This document shows positions 1 to 9,780 of a stretch of 64,000 nt of DNA, one piece after another. A model generated the notes under the pieces. The model had not been told where the DNA came from. It saw only the letters and a list, made by a program, of their open reading frames with translations, and ran no database searches. A program made the position numbers and the translations under genes. Origin of the DNA: Massilia sp. 9096 (lineage in GTDB: Bacteria > Pseudomonadota > Gammaproteobacteria > Burkholderiales > Burkholderiaceae_D); the NCBI RefSeq assembly GCF_000745265.1, contig NZ_JQNN01000001.1, forward strand, positions 4,154,001-4,218,000, written 5' to 3'. Position 1 is the stretch's first letter; each line of letters opens with the position of its first letter.

Positions 1-2453
1 ACCGGGCCGTTGTCCCACTCGAAGTTGACGCGGTGGCGCCACTTCTGGATCACCTGGTCGTTCAGGAACACGCCCAGGTTGCTGCGGTAGGGTTCCTGCG
101 GGCCGAACTGGCGGTCATAGCGCAGCACCAGGGTGCCGGACAGGTTGACGCCGAAGCGTCCCCAGGCGCCGCGGTCGCTGCGCCAGTCGGCGCCGACATC
201 GAAGCCGTTGGTCTTCAGGCGGCCCTGGTTTTCCTTCATCAGCAGGATGCTGGTGATGAAGCCGTCCTCGTCGCGCTGGATGTACTTGCCGTTGTAGGCG
301 GCCGGGTTCTCGATGATGACCTGCTCGCCCAGCGTGCTGATCACGTCCTTCTTCTCGATGTTCCAGTAATCGAGCGACAGGCTGGCGCCCTTGACCGGCT
401 CGAACACCGCGCCGAGCGTGAACTGGCGCGACTTCTCCGGCTTGAGGTTCGGGTTCGAGCGGCGCTCGACGTCCCACTGGTCGGTGCAGGTGTCGATGCT
501 GCCTTCCTGCTTGACGCACTGCGGGTCGGTCAGGATGCCGGCGGTGGTGCCGTAGATGGTCGGGCGCTTCAGGTCCGACAGCGAGGGCGCGCGGAAACCC
601 GTGCCGGCCGAGGCGCGCAGCAGCAGGGCCTGGGCCGGTTGCCAGCGCAGGCCGATCTTCGGGTTGGTGGTGTTGCCGACTTCGCTGTAGCGGTCGTAAC
701 GCAGCGCGAACTGCAGTTCCAGTTCCTTGGTGACCGGCGCGACCAGCTCGGTGAACACCGAGGCCACGTTGCGGCTGTCGTCGGCGGTCTCGACGTCGGC
801 GATGTCGCCGGCCGCGATCGTGCTGTCGCGGTCGCCGGCGATGTTGTTCGACTTGAGCAGATCGGAGGGCGTGAACACCTGGTGCTCATGGCGCAATTCG
901 CCGCCGATGGCGATCGCCAGGTCGCCGCCGGCCAGCGCCATCAACGGACGCGACATCTTGGCGTCGAGCATGGTCGACACGCCTTTCGCCTTGCGTGCCT
1001 CGTCGTCGATCCGGATGCTGTTGATCAGGTCCAGGCCGGCCTGGGACGACGGGCCGAACGGATTGATGATCCCGGAACGCACGCCGGCGTCGAACTGGTC
1101 GTACAGGACGTAGCCGTTGACGTACTGGTCGACGGCGCGGTTCTCGGCGCGCGACAGGCCGGCATCGTAGTCCCAGGCGCCCAGCGTCCCGGTGGCGCCC
1201 AGCACCAGGCGCTGGCCGGTGCTGGTGACCTCGTTGCTGCGGTTGCCGGCTTCGGTCATCCGGTAGCGGATGCCGCTGAAGGTGGCGGGCAGGCCGGGAC
1301 CGGAGAGCGCCGCGCGGTAGGCCGCCGGCAGGATGCTCACCGGCAGGTTGCGGATGCGGACCGGGTTCGGCGACAGCACGTAGGTCGACTTGGCCTGGGT
1401 CTGCACCAGTTCGGCGAACAGCTGGTTCTGCGGATCGAGCTGGAAGGTCGCGCGGCCGATGAAGCCGATCTTGCGCGAGTCTGGGTAGATCTCGGTGTCT
1501 TCCATGTAGTCGTAGCTGCAGCCGGCCACGCCGCCCGGCCCCTTGGCGGCATACACGGTGGCCGGCGGATTGCAGCCCGGCGCGCTCGGGTTGACGCGGC
1601 TGACGGTGCTGCCCGGCGCCAGCAGTCCGGCGCCGATCAGGGCGTTGCGCTGCGCGCTCGAGATGTCGATATTGGCGGGGAAGGTATTGCTGGACATCTG
1701 CGCCGGCAGCGTGGTCGCCAATGCGCGGTCGGCGATGAAGCTGCGCTGGCCCGAGCGCAGGCGGTCGAGCTGCTGGACGTCGAACACGCCGAACACATTG
1801 AAGCGGTCGGTCTGCAGGTTGCCGGCGCCGGCGCTGATGGCGGCCGTCTTCTTGCCGGCGCCGCCGTGCTGGGTGCCCTCGCCCGAGGCCGCCAGGTCGA
1901 GTCCGACGTAGTCCTTGCGCGTGATGAAGTTGATCACGCCGCCGATCGCGTCGGTGCCGTAGATCGCCGAGGCGCCGTCCTTGAGCACCTCGACGCGCTG
2001 GATCGCGCCGGCCGGGATGTTGTTCAGGTCGACGCCCGCGTTGTCGCCGGGAGAGGCGAAGTTCGCCAGGCGCCGTCCGTTCAGCAGGATCAGCGTGGAC
2101 GACACGCCGATGCCGCGCAGGTTGGCGCCATTCATGCCGCGCTGGCCGGAGGTGCTGTCCGAGATGCTCGGACCGTCGGTCAGCGGCGCCGTGTTGGCGC
2201 TGATGTTCCTGACCAGCTCGGCGGCGGTGGTGGCGCCCATCTTGTCGATGTCGTCGCGCGTGATCACCTGCACCGGCAGGGCGGTCTCGCTGTCGATGCG
2301 CTTGATCGACGAGCCGGTGATCTCGACCCGGTGCATCGCCGGCTGGCCGCCCCGGTCCTGGGCGTACGCCTGCGGCGCCATCAGGGCCAGTGCGGCAAGG
2401 ATGCTGGACGCCAGGACGGTCGGCCGCAAGGTATTCGAAATGTGCTGACGCAT
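1..2453 (-). CDS. TonB-dependent outer-membrane receptor, 3' end outside window
   Basis: Outer-membrane beta-barrel that would import a ligand using TonB energy; the ligand cannot be read from the sequence. The 817 visible residues begin with a signal peptide ending near AYAQ (about residue 32). A TonB-box-like stretch HRVEITGSSI lies near residue 42, followed by a plug domain with the typical LKDGASAIYGTDAIGGVINF-like segment. The rest is barrel with aromatic-rich strands, and WRHRVNFEW sits at the window edge. The terminal barrel strands are missing, which fits a family length of about 900 residues. I chose the ATG at 2453 because GGGAG precedes it by 6 nt and the signal peptide starts there. 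A TTG at 2457 opens only an out-of-frame shadow. The next gene downstream of its promoter side is a same-strand GH39 glycosidase, so a glycan ligand is possible but inferred. Confidence 0.93.
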   Translation of the reverse strand, partial: MRQHISNTLRPTVLASSILAALALMAPQAYAQDRGGQPAMHRVEITGSSIKRIDSETALPVQVITRDDIDKMGATTAAELVRNISANTAPLTDGPSISDSTSGQRGMNGANLRGIGVSSTLILLNGRRLANFASPGDNAGVDLNNIPAGAIQRVEVLKDGASAIYGTDAIGGVINFITRKDYVGLDLAASGEGTQHGGAGKKTAAISAGAGNLQTDRFNVFGVFDVQQLDRLRSGQRSFIADRALATTLPAQMSSNTFPANIDISSAQRNALIGAGLLAPGSTVSRVNPSAPGCNPPATVYAAKGPGGVAGCSYDYMEDTEIYPDSRKIGFIGRATFQLDPQNQLFAELVQTQAKSTYVLSPNPVRIRNLPVSILPAAYRAALSGPGLPATFSGIRYRMTEAGNRSNEVTSTGQRLVLGATGTLGAWDYDAGLSRAENRAVDQYVNGYVLYDQFDAGVRSGIINPFGPSSQAGLDLINSIRIDDEARKAKGVSTMLDAKMSRPLMALAGGDLAIAIGGELRHEHQVFTPSDLLKSNNIAGDRDSTIAAGDIADVETADDSRNVASVFTELVAPVTKELELQFALRYDRYSEVGNTTNPKIGLRWQPAQALLLRASAGTGFRAPSLSDLKRPTIYGTTAGILTDPQCVKQEGSIDTCTDQWDVERRSNPNLKPEKSRQFTLGAVFEPVKGASLSLDYWNIEKKDVISTLGEQVIIENPAAYNGKYIQRDEDGFITSILLMKENQGRLKTNGFDVGADWRSDRGAWGRFGVNLSGTLVLRYDRQFGPQEPYRSNLGVFLNDQVIQKWRHRVNFEWDNGP

Positions 2454-2600
2454 GCAATGCTCCCTTATGCTTGGCCGAGTTTCATAAGTGCAAATCTAAA
2501 CCCGGTGCACATGCAAGCTCAACAATTTTCTGTCAATACCCCTTGATGGCCTTTAGTTGTGTAAAAAATCATACATTTGCCGACCTGGCGCTGTGCCGTC

Positions 2601-4163
2601 TCAGTGCCCGATCTTGACCAGCACCACGTCGTTGACCCGCATCGGCACCTGCAGGCTGGCGCTGCCGTCGGCCGCGACCGTGATCTGGCGCGTCTCCGGC
2701 TTGTCCAGGGTCTGCGCCTGCAGCTTGGCGATCTGATCGGCGCTCAAGGTCTTCGGCTTGCCCATCTCCAGCCAGGCCGTGTGCGCGTCGTTGACCTTGA
2801 AGCCGGTGCGCTGGATCTGCACCGTATGATGGCCCGGCTTCAGGTGCTGCAGGTTCAGGTTCAAGGGCGCGCCGTCGCGGGTCGGCTGCACGGTCGTGTA
2901 GAACGGCCGGTTGCTCTTGTTGCCCTGGTCGGGCTGCTGCCAGTCCCAGGCCAGCACCTGCACGTTGCCGGATGCGTCACGCGTCACCCAGCTTTGCGCA
3001 TCCTGCGTCTTGAGTTCCCGGTCGCCCAGCTGGTGCAGGTACTTGTAGGCGAACCAGGCCGGCTTGCGCACGCCCTGCGGGTTCATCAAGCCGAAACCGC
3101 CTTCGAACGGCGCGGTCGGCGGACCCGGTTCCTCGAACAGGTCGGAATAGGTCCAGTAGCTCATGCCCTGCAGCTGGCCTTCGCTGCCCTTGAGCTTGCT
3201 CAGGATGTAGGGCGCGCTCACGTACGAGTCGTGCACCGGGTCGCGCGGCGTGTAGCTGGTGCTCCACTCCGTGAAGTACAGCGGCAGCTTGGGCAGGTAG
3301 GACGCCGCGATCTCGCCGCGCACCTTGCGCACGTCGCCGAGGATGGCATCGGGCGACGGCGACAGCTTGGTGTCGCCCTTGCCGTCTTCGTCCAGGAAGC
3401 CGCCGTCGACGCCGTAGGTGTGGGTGGTGATGAAATCGACCGGGGCCTTGCTCGCGTGCGTGTGCGCGAGGAATTCCGGCACCCAGGCCGCGCCCGCGGT
3501 CGACGGACCGCCCACGCGCAGCGCCGGGTCGACGCGTTTCAGGGTCGCGGCGGTCAGGTCGTACAGCTCGAAATAGGCTTTCTGGTCGGCCTTTTCCCAG
3601 AAACCGTCCAGGTTCGGCTCGTTCCAGACTTCGAAGAACCAGCTCTGCACTTCCGGCTTGCCGTAACGCTGTTCGACGTGGCGCGCGAAGGCCTCGACCA
3701 GTTGCGCCCACTGCGCCGGCACCGGGTGCGAGGTGTTGCCCTTCCAATAAAAGATGCTGTTGTCGGACGTCTTCATGGCTTCCGGCGTAAAGCCGAGTTC
3801 GACGAAAGGCTTGATGCCCATGCCGAGCAGTTTGTCGTACAGGTAATCGATCTTGGTCCAGTCGTAGACCGGCTTGCCGTCGACGACTTTATAGGTGCCG
3901 AGCACGTCGTGGAAAATGCCGTGGAAGCGGATGTAGCGGAAACCCAGTTCCTCGCGTGCGGTCTTGAGTTGGGCCAGGCTGTCGTCGCGGATCAACGTGC
4001 CGGGGTAGTCGGAACCGACCGACAGGTCATAGAAATGGTCGCGTGGCGTGGTCGGCGCCTGGGCGTCGATGACGATCTGGCGGCTCGGGGCGGCGTGGGA
4101 CAGCTGGGGGAAAGCGAAGGCGAGCGCCAGCGCGGCGCCCACCAGGTTACGACGGTGTCTCAT
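2601..4163 (-). CDS. GH39 family beta-xylosidase-like glycosidase, exported
   Basis: Retaining glycoside hydrolase of the GH39 type, expected to cleave beta-xylosides or related sugars in the periplasm. The 520-aa product has a signal peptide ending near SHAA (residue 24) and a TIM-barrel core with the two diagnostic carboxylates. These are the acid/base Glu182 in VWNEPN and the nucleophile Glu299 in FTEWS. A beta-sandwich region follows from about residue 390. The start ATG has AAGGA about 8 nt upstream. It lies between a TonB receptor (147 bp downstream on the same strand) and a PAP2 phosphatase lipoprotein, all on the minus strand but with gaps too wide to prove one operon. Family membership rests on the WNEP/TEW pair and overall layout. 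The exact substrate (xylan oligomers, other glycosides) is inference. Confidence 0.87.
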   Translation of the reverse strand: MRHRRNLVGAALALAFAFPQLSHAAPSRQIVIDAQAPTTPRDHFYDLSVGSDYPGTLIRDDSLAQLKTAREELGFRYIRFHGIFHDVLGTYKVVDGKPVYDWTKIDYLYDKLLGMGIKPFVELGFTPEAMKTSDNSIFYWKGNTSHPVPAQWAQLVEAFARHVEQRYGKPEVQSWFFEVWNEPNLDGFWEKADQKAYFELYDLTAATLKRVDPALRVGGPSTAGAAWVPEFLAHTHASKAPVDFITTHTYGVDGGFLDEDGKGDTKLSPSPDAILGDVRKVRGEIAASYLPKLPLYFTEWSTSYTPRDPVHDSYVSAPYILSKLKGSEGQLQGMSYWTYSDLFEEPGPPTAPFEGGFGLMNPQGVRKPAWFAYKYLHQLGDRELKTQDAQSWVTRDASGNVQVLAWDWQQPDQGNKSNRPFYTTVQPTRDGAPLNLNLQHLKPGHHTVQIQRTGFKVNDAHTAWLEMGKPKTLSADQIAKLQAQTLDKPETRQITVAADGSASLQVPMRVNDVVLVKIGH

Positions 4164-4310
4164 GGTTCTTATCCTTTATCGACGTCGGACTGTTTGCGCT
4201 AACAGCAAAGTGCGACGACAGGATAGAGGATAAATAACGATTAGTAAATTCTGCTCCCGACCCGCGTGGCGAGGCCGGGAGCGTCATGCCCGAAGTCAAA
4301 GCCGAGAAAC

Positions 4311-6272
4311 TCAGCTGTCGATATGGACCGACACGCTGCGGTTGTCGTAGACCAGCGTGCCCTTGTAGCCATCGATCACGACGCTGGTGAACACGCCTTT
4401 GCGGCTGCCCGCGCTCAAGACCTGGTAGGTGGCGCCGACGGTCGGGGTGAAACCGCTGGCGAATTTCAGGTGCAGCATACCGCCGACGATGGTGGCGCTG
4501 CCCTTCACCGCCAGCGTACCGGTGTTGCCGGCGCCGTAGGTGAGGTTCAGCGTGCCCTTGTCCAGTTGCGCGTAGTTGCCGCCGATGGCCAGCTGGCCCG
4601 GCGCCTTGTTTTCCAGCGTGCCGGCGCTGCCGACGTACACGTCGCCGTTGCCGAAGGCCGTGTTGGAATCGGCTTCCAGCGTGCCGCCGTCGATCTGGGC
4701 GCCGCCGGTCCAGCTGTTGTTGCCGCCGAGTTTCAGCATGCCGGTACCCTGCTTGACCAGCTTGCCGCTGCCGGTGATGTCGTTGCGCCAGCGGTCCACT
4801 GCGTTGAAGCCGCCCTTGCTCGCATCCATGTTCACTACGACGTTGCCGGTGAACGCGGCATAGCCGTCGGCCGCGGCGAACAGGTTCAGGCGTCCCCAGC
4901 CTTCCGGATCGTCCAGGACCGGGTAGCCGGAGGCGATCGCGGTGGTTTTCAGCACCACGCGGCGCTGGGCGTCGCTCAGGTAAGGCAGGCGGCTTTCGAG
5001 CAGCACTTCGGCGCCCTTGGGCACGCTGACAGGCAGGTTGGTCGGGCCGGTCGGCGCCAGGCCGTAGGTCATGCGGCGCAGGTAGTCGGCCTTGCTGGCG
5101 GCGTAGTCGGCGAAGCGGTCGTTGTCCGTCGTACCGGATTCGGCGTAGGCCGCGAAGGTGGCGTCGGTGGTCTTGGTCAGCGCCAGCATGGTGGCGTGGG
5201 CCTGGGCGACCGCGGCGGCGCGCATGGCGGCGCCATCGGCGATCAGGTTGGCCGCGCCGACCGCCTGTGCCTGCACGCGCCCGCCCATCACGTCCAGCGG
5301 CGAGTGCATGCCGGCCAGGATACGGTTCTCGCCCAGCTCGAGGCCGCGCGCGACGATCTGCTGGTAGCGTTCCGGCAGCACGTAGGCCATGCCCATCGCG
5401 TTGCGGGTCGCTTCGGCCGCGTGGCCGCTCGGGAAACCGCCGTCGGTGGTCGGCGTGCTGCTCTTGGCCGGCACCAGGTTCGGCACCACCTGCACGGCGC
5501 TGCTCCAGCGGTACGGGCGCGCGTACTTGAAGAAGCGCTTGGCCGGTTCGGTCGAGCCGTTGTTACCCATCGAATTGATCAGGTCGACCACCTTGCCGAA
5601 GCTGGCGTTGGCGTTGCCGCCGACGCCGTTGTTGTTGCCGCCGTCGTTGTACAGGACCGTGGTCGAATCGGCGGCCATGCTGGTGATGGTGGTGGTCTGG
5701 CCGGTTGCGCTGCGCCAGACGGACGTCAGCGGACCCATGCTGTCGCTCATGCTGTAGCCCTTGTTGCGGCGGTCGTCCAGGTAGGCGGCCAGGGTCTGCG
5801 CGGCAGTGCGGTTGGCCGTGGCTTGCACCACGTAGCCGATGTTGGCGTTGTGGGTGGCCGCGTCGAGGACGGTGCCGCCGTTGGTGCCGTCGTTCGGCAC
5901 GCCGGTCCAGATCGAGCCGACGACGGCCGGGAAGCCGTCCACGGCCGGCGCGGTCACGCCGGCGTCGACGATCGCCGTCAGCGGCTGCCACATCTTCAGG
6001 AAGCCGCCGATGACGCGCACGCCGGCGTTGGTCTCCAGGGTCGCGTAGCGCGCATCACTGCGTTGGTTAGTTGCAGCAGCATCCACGAATGCGGTCGCCG
6101 AGGGCACCGGCGCGATATCGGCTGCGCCCTGGTCGGCCGGCGCGGCGGGCGCGGTCGTGACCGGGGAGACATCGATCGCATCGCTGCTGCCGCCGCAGGC
6201 GGACAATAGCGCCAGGACAGCGGCGGCGATGAGGGGTTGGGACAGGCGGTGCAGGGTAAAGCTTGGCGACAT
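4311..6272 (-). CDS. PAP2-family acid phosphatase lipoprotein with autotransporter-type beta-strand repeats
   Basis: Vanadium-haloperoxidase/PAP2 superfamily phosphatase of 653 aa. It begins with a lipoprotein signal whose lipobox is LSAC at about residues 20-23, so it should be membrane-anchored outside the cytoplasm. The PAP2 signature is complete: KRFFKYARP, then GFPSGHAAE near residue 279, then a GMHSPLDVMGGR segment holding the catalytic His. From about residue 500 the protein changes to glycine-rich repeats such as GSGKLVKQGTGMLKLGG and GGTLEADSNTAFG, typical of autotransporter-associated beta-strand (PATR) repeats, and it ends without a barrel domain. I chose ATG 6272 because GGAG lies 5 nt upstream; a GTG at 6278 is the alternative. 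The substrate is unknown. Confidence 0.88.
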   Translation of the reverse strand: MSPSFTLHRLSQPLIAAAVLALLSACGGSSDAIDVSPVTTAPAAPADQGAADIAPVPSATAFVDAAATNQRSDARYATLETNAGVRVIGGFLKMWQPLTAIVDAGVTAPAVDGFPAVVGSIWTGVPNDGTNGGTVLDAATHNANIGYVVQATANRTAAQTLAAYLDDRRNKGYSMSDSMGPLTSVWRSATGQTTTITSMAADSTTVLYNDGGNNNGVGGNANASFGKVVDLINSMGNNGSTEPAKRFFKYARPYRWSSAVQVVPNLVPAKSSTPTTDGGFPSGHAAEATRNAMGMAYVLPERYQQIVARGLELGENRILAGMHSPLDVMGGRVQAQAVGAANLIADGAAMRAAAVAQAHATMLALTKTTDATFAAYAESGTTDNDRFADYAASKADYLRRMTYGLAPTGPTNLPVSVPKGAEVLLESRLPYLSDAQRRVVLKTTAIASGYPVLDDPEGWGRLNLFAAADGYAAFTGNVVVNMDASKGGFNAVDRWRNDITGSGKLVKQGTGMLKLGGNNSWTGGAQIDGGTLEADSNTAFGNGDVYVGSAGTLENKAPGQLAIGGNYAQLDKGTLNLTYGAGNTGTLAVKGSATIVGGMLHLKFASGFTPTVGATYQVLSAGSRKGVFTSVVIDGYKGTLVYDNRSVSVHIDS

Positions 6273-6334
6273 GGTCACTCCATGGATGGGGAATGCCGCG
6301 CATTATTCCTTTACATTATGACCTGCTCATGAAT

Positions 6335-6365
6335 GAAAAAAGGGACGAGTCGAACCTCGTCCCTT
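6335..6365 (-). terminator. Intrinsic terminator downstream of pckG
   Basis: Read on the minus strand, a perfect 10-bp stem AAGGGACGAG/CTCGTCCCTT with a 6-nt loop is followed by a run of six T. It lies about 65 bp past the pckG stop. Confidence 0.85.
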
Positions 6366-6374
6366 CCCCCGTTG

Positions 6375-6398
6375 CGGCCGCAGTACGTGCTGCGGCCG
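6375..6398. other. Second perfect hairpin between pckG and its terminator
   Basis: CGGCCGCAG and CTGCGGCCG form a 9-bp perfect stem around a 6-nt loop. There is no T-tract, so it is not itself an intrinsic terminator. It sits between the pckG stop and the real terminator and could protect the mRNA 3' end. Confidence 0.6.
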
Positions 6399-6431
6399 TC
6401 GTCTCCTCGCTGATTCTCCAACGAAACTATT

Positions 6432-8297
6432 TTATTCTGCTAAACGTTTCTCCAGCGCACGTTTGGTTTGCACCAGTTCCTGCGGCAGGCGATAGGCCAG
6501 TTTGTCGAACAATTCGGTGTGCAGCTTGAGCTCGTCACGCCAGGCGTCCTTGTCGATGGACGTGATCCGGGTGAACTGCTCCATGCTGAAATCGGTGCCG
6601 GTCCAGTTCAGGTCGTCGTAGGACGGGGTGGTGCCGAACATGTGCTCGACGCCGCCGGCCTGCCCGTCGACGCGGTCCAGGATCCATTTCAGGACGCGCA
6701 TGTTGTCGCCATAGCCGGGCCAGACGAAGTTGCCCTGCTCGTCCGTGCGGAACCAGTTGACGCAGAAGATCTTCGGCAGCGCCTGCGGGTTCCGGGCGGC
6801 GATTTTCTGGCCCAGGTTCAGCCAGTGCTGGAAATAGTCGCTCATGTTGTAGCCGATGAAGGGCAGCATCGCGTACGGATCGCGGCGCACGACGCCCATC
6901 TGGCCGGCGGCGGCGGCGGTGGTTTCCGAACCCATGGTGGCGGCCATGTACACGCCTTCGGTCCAGTCGCGCGCTTCGGTCACCAGCGGCACCGTGGTGG
7001 AACGGCGCCCGCCGAAGATGAAGGCCGAGATCGGCACGCCGGCCGGATCGTCCCAGGCCGGATCGATGACTGGATTCTGGGTCGCGGCGACGGTAAAGCG
7101 CGCGTTCGGATGCGCGGCCTTGGTGCCGGAGGCCGGGGTCCAGTCCTTGCCCTGCCAGTCGATCAGGTGGCCTGGAGCCTCCTTGGTCATGCCTTCCCAC
7201 CAGACGTCGCCGTCGTCGGTCAGCGCGACGTTGGTGAAGATCACGTTCTCGCGCAGCGAGGCCATGCAGTTGGGGTTGGTCTTTTCGTTGGTGCCCGGGG
7301 CCACGCCGAAATAGCCGGCTTCCGGGTTGATCGCGACCAGGCGGCCATCCTGGCCCGGCTTGATCCAGGCGATGTCGTCGCCGATGGTCGTGACTTTCCA
7401 GCCGTCGAAACCGGCGGGCGGGATCAGCATCGCGAAGTTGGTCTTGCCGCAGGCCGACGGGAAGGCGGCGGCGACGTATTTCTTTGCGCCTTCAGGCGAT
7501 TCGACGCCCAGGATCAGCATGTGCTCGGCCAGCCAGCCGGTGCCGCCCTGTTGCGCTTCCTGGTAACCCATGTTGGAGGCGATGCGCAGCGCGAAGCATT
7601 TCTTGCCGAGCAGCGCATTGCCGCCGTAGCCGGAACCGAACGACCAGATCTCGCGCGTTTCCGGATAGTGGACGATGTATTTGGTGGCGTTGCATGGCCA
7701 GCGCACGTCATGCTGGCCGGCCTGCAGCGGCATGCCGACGCTGTGCACGCAAGGCACGAAATCGCCGTCGTCGCCGAGCACGTCGTACACCGCCTTGCCC
7801 ATGCGCGTCATGATGCGCATGTTGACGGCGACGTAAGGCGAATCGGACAGTTCGACGCCGACGTGGGCGATCGGCGAACCCAGCGGCCCCATCGAGAACG
7901 GCACCACGTACAGCGTGCGGCCGGCCATGCAGCCGTCGAACAGGCTGTGCATGGTCTGGCGCATTTCCTGGGGATCGACCCAGTTGTTGGTCGGGCCGGC
8001 CTGCTCGCGGGTCGCCGAACAGATGAAGGTGCGGTCTTCGACCCGCGCGACGTCGCTGGGGTCCGAATGGGCAAGATAGGAATTCGGGCGTTTTTCCGGG
8101 TTGAGGCGCATCATTGTGCCGGCCTCGACCATTTGGGCGCACAGGCGGTCGTATTCTTCCGCGGAGCCATCGCACCAGTAGACGGCGTCCGGCTTGGTGA
8201 GCGCGGCGATTTCCGCTACCCAGTTGATCAATCGATTATGCTTGACGTGTGCAGGGACCTTCAGTGCGGCGACGCCGCCCATCACAGGTTGATTCAT
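6432..8297 (-). CDS. pckG: Phosphoenolpyruvate carboxykinase (GTP)
   Basis: Converts oxaloacetate and GTP to phosphoenolpyruvate, CO2 and GDP, the first committed step of gluconeogenesis, in the cytosol. The 621-aa protein has the GTP-PEPCK signature: the substrate-binding [13 protein letters not shown] near residues 222-234, the kinase-1a loop FPSACGKTN (280-287) with the reactive Cys283, and the metal-binding GDDIAW (307-311). Length fits the GTP class (about 600-620 aa) and not the ATP class. I chose ATG 8297 because GGAGG lies 4 nt upstream; a TTG at 8315 would place this site inside the gene. It is monocistronic: two hairpins, one a true terminator, follow the stop, and a divergent dehydrogenase gene starts 409 bp away across a shared promoter region. 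Confidence 0.97.
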   Translation of the reverse strand: MNQPVMGGVAALKVPAHVKHNRLINWVAEIAALTKPDAVYWCDGSAEEYDRLCAQMVEAGTMMRLNPEKRPNSYLAHSDPSDVARVEDRTFICSATREQAGPTNNWVDPQEMRQTMHSLFDGCMAGRTLYVVPFSMGPLGSPIAHVGVELSDSPYVAVNMRIMTRMGKAVYDVLGDDGDFVPCVHSVGMPLQAGQHDVRWPCNATKYIVHYPETREIWSFGSGYGGNALLGKKCFALRIASNMGYQEAQQGGTGWLAEHMLILGVESPEGAKKYVAAAFPSACGKTNFAMLIPPAGFDGWKVTTIGDDIAWIKPGQDGRLVAINPEAGYFGVAPGTNEKTNPNCMASLRENVIFTNVALTDDGDVWWEGMTKEAPGHLIDWQGKDWTPASGTKAAHPNARFTVAATQNPVIDPAWDDPAGVPISAFIFGGRRSTTVPLVTEARDWTEGVYMAATMGSETTAAAAGQMGVVRRDPYAMLPFIGYNMSDYFQHWLNLGQKIAARNPQALPKIFCVNWFRTDEQGNFVWPGYGDNMRVLKWILDRVDGQAGGVEHMFGTTPSYDDLNWTGTDFSMEQFTRITSIDKDAWRDELKLHTELFDKLAYRLPQELVQTKRALEKRLAE

Positions 8298-8706
8298 AGT
8301 GCCTCCAATTGCCAATTAAGAATGCGTGGCACTTCGAACGGCGGGCGGTTCAAAGCTCGCTGCTGCGATGACGGCGCAAGAAGCGCACTGCGGCGGTTCG
8401 AAGTCCTGGTTGTCTTCGGTTCCCGGCAGGATCGTCGTCGATTGGCGCCTCGTGGGCTACGGCGGTCTTGTCGCCAGCGGCGGTAACACTTCCCGGCTGG
8501 ATGGAACGTTGCTGCTGCTCGCAAGTGATGTCAATCAGTCATCGCGAGTTCTTATGTCTGGTCGATTCTACACCTGCACCATCGCGTTTCAAATGCTTCA
8601 ACAACAAAAATGTAGTGGTTTTGGTTGACCAATGTAGTAGGTTATTTGCGATCGCTTTGATTCTGTTATTTCATTACTTTCTGCCCACTAACAACATTAA
8701 AACCCC
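8298..8706. other. Divergent promoter region between pckG and a 2-hydroxyacid dehydrogenase
   Basis: This 409-bp gap has no convincing gene. The half nearest the dehydrogenase is AT-rich. It holds the palindrome TTGGT-TG-ACCAA at 8621-8632, flanked on both sides by copies of AATGTAGT (8609-8616 and 8631-8638). The pckG-proximal half is GC-rich and shows only the GGAGG of pckG. Confidence 0.6.
8621..8632. promoter_or_regulatory. Candidate GntR-type operator
   Basis: TTGGT and ACCAA form a perfect palindrome around TG. GntR regulators of the FadR/PdhR branch bind sites of the form TGGT-n-ACCA, usually with three bases between the arms rather than two. The site lies 75 bp upstream of the dehydrogenase start, and no GntR gene is in the window, so the assignment is tentative. 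Confidence 0.3.
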
Positions 8707-9696
8707 ATGAAAATCGCAATCCTTGATGACTATCAAGATGCTGTGCGCAAGCTGAAATGCTTCGAATTATTGGACGGCCACGAGGTCAAAGTCTTCAATA
8801 GCTCGGCGCGCGGCGTCGGTCAGCTTGCGATCCGCCTGGCGCCTTACGACGCGCTGGTGTTGATCCGCGAGCGCACCGCGTTTGCGCGCAACCTGCTGTC
8901 GCGCTTGCCCAACCTGCGCCTGATCTCGCAAACCGGCAAGGTGTCCGGCCACATCGACGTGGCGGCCGCCACCGAAGCGGGCATCGCCATTGCGGAAGGC
9001 GTCGGCTCGCCGGTGGCCCCGGCCGAGCTGACGTGGGCGCTGATCATGGCGGCGAGTCGCAAGATCCTGCCTTATGCCAATAACCTCAAGGAGGGGTTGT
9101 GGCAGACGGCGTCGATCAATCCCGAGCTCAACGGCCTGGGCAGGACGCTCAAGGGCCGCACGCTGGCGATCTGGGGCTACGGCAAGATCGGCAAGACGAT
9201 CGCCGGCTACGGCAAGGCTTTCGGCATGCAGGTGATGGTATGGGGAAGCGATGGCAGCCGTGCCGCGGCCGCGCACGACGGCCTGATGGCCGCGCCCTCG
9301 CGCGCAGCCTTTTTCGAAGCGGCCGACGTACTCAGCCTGCATCTGCGCCTGTCGGACGCGACGCGGGGCATCGTCACGGCGGCGGATCTGGCGCGCATGA
9401 AGCCGGATGCGCTGTTCGTCAACACGAGCCGCGCCGAGCTGGTCGAGGAAGGCGCGCTGGAAACCGCGCTGCATCGCGGGCGGCCGGGCTATGCGGCGCT
9501 GGACGTGTTCGCCAGCGAGCCGCTGCCCGAGGATGCGCCGTTATTGAAAATCCCGACCGTGCTGGCGACGCCGCACCTCGGTTATGTCGAGCAGGACAGT
9601 TACGAGCTGTATTTCAGGACGGCGTTCGAGAACGTGGTGAATTTTGCGGAGGGCAAGCCGAGCAATATCCTGAATCCGGAAGCGCTGGCGAAATGA
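8707..9696 (+). CDS. D-isomer-specific 2-hydroxyacid dehydrogenase family protein
   Basis: NAD-dependent oxidoreductase of the D-2-hydroxyacid dehydrogenase family, 329 aa, probably cytosolic. It reduces a 2-keto acid or oxidises a D-2-hydroxy acid. The Rossmann motif is IWGYGKIGKTIAG (about 160-172). The catalytic trio is visible: Arg in NTSRAELVEE (about 242), Glu in ASEPLPED (about 271) and His in ATPHLGY (about 290). The N-terminal substrate domain begins at the first residue. No Shine-Dalgarno sequence is apparent before the ATG, and the leader is AT-rich. The gene stands alone, divergent from pckG. It could be a phosphoglycerate-dehydrogenase-like enzyme, but it lacks an ACT domain and lies far from any serine gene, so I give no symbol. 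Confidence 0.9.
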   Translation: MKIAILDDYQDAVRKLKCFELLDGHEVKVFNSSARGVGQLAIRLAPYDALVLIRERTAFARNLLSRLPNLRLISQTGKVSGHIDVAAATEAGIAIAEGVGSPVAPAELTWALIMAASRKILPYANNLKEGLWQTASINPELNGLGRTLKGRTLAIWGYGKIGKTIAGYGKAFGMQVMVWGSDGSRAAAAHDGLMAAPSRAAFFEAADVLSLHLRLSDATRGIVTAADLARMKPDALFVNTSRAELVEEGALETALHRGRPGYAALDVFASEPLPEDAPLLKIPTVLATPHLGYVEQDSYELYFRTAFENVVNFAEGKPSNILNPEALAK

Positions 9697-9780
9697 TGGC
9701 TTGCGAATGATCGCTGGCGAATGCTCGCGTGCGAATGATGGAATGCGCGTGACGCAGCGGTCACGCGCAAGCCCGATGAA

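Noticed and set aside
33..2546. Plus-strand frame of 837 codons opposite the first TonB receptor
   Set aside because: The minus strand encodes a clear signal peptide, plug and barrel; the plus-strand product is Arg/Ala/Val-rich shadow sequence.
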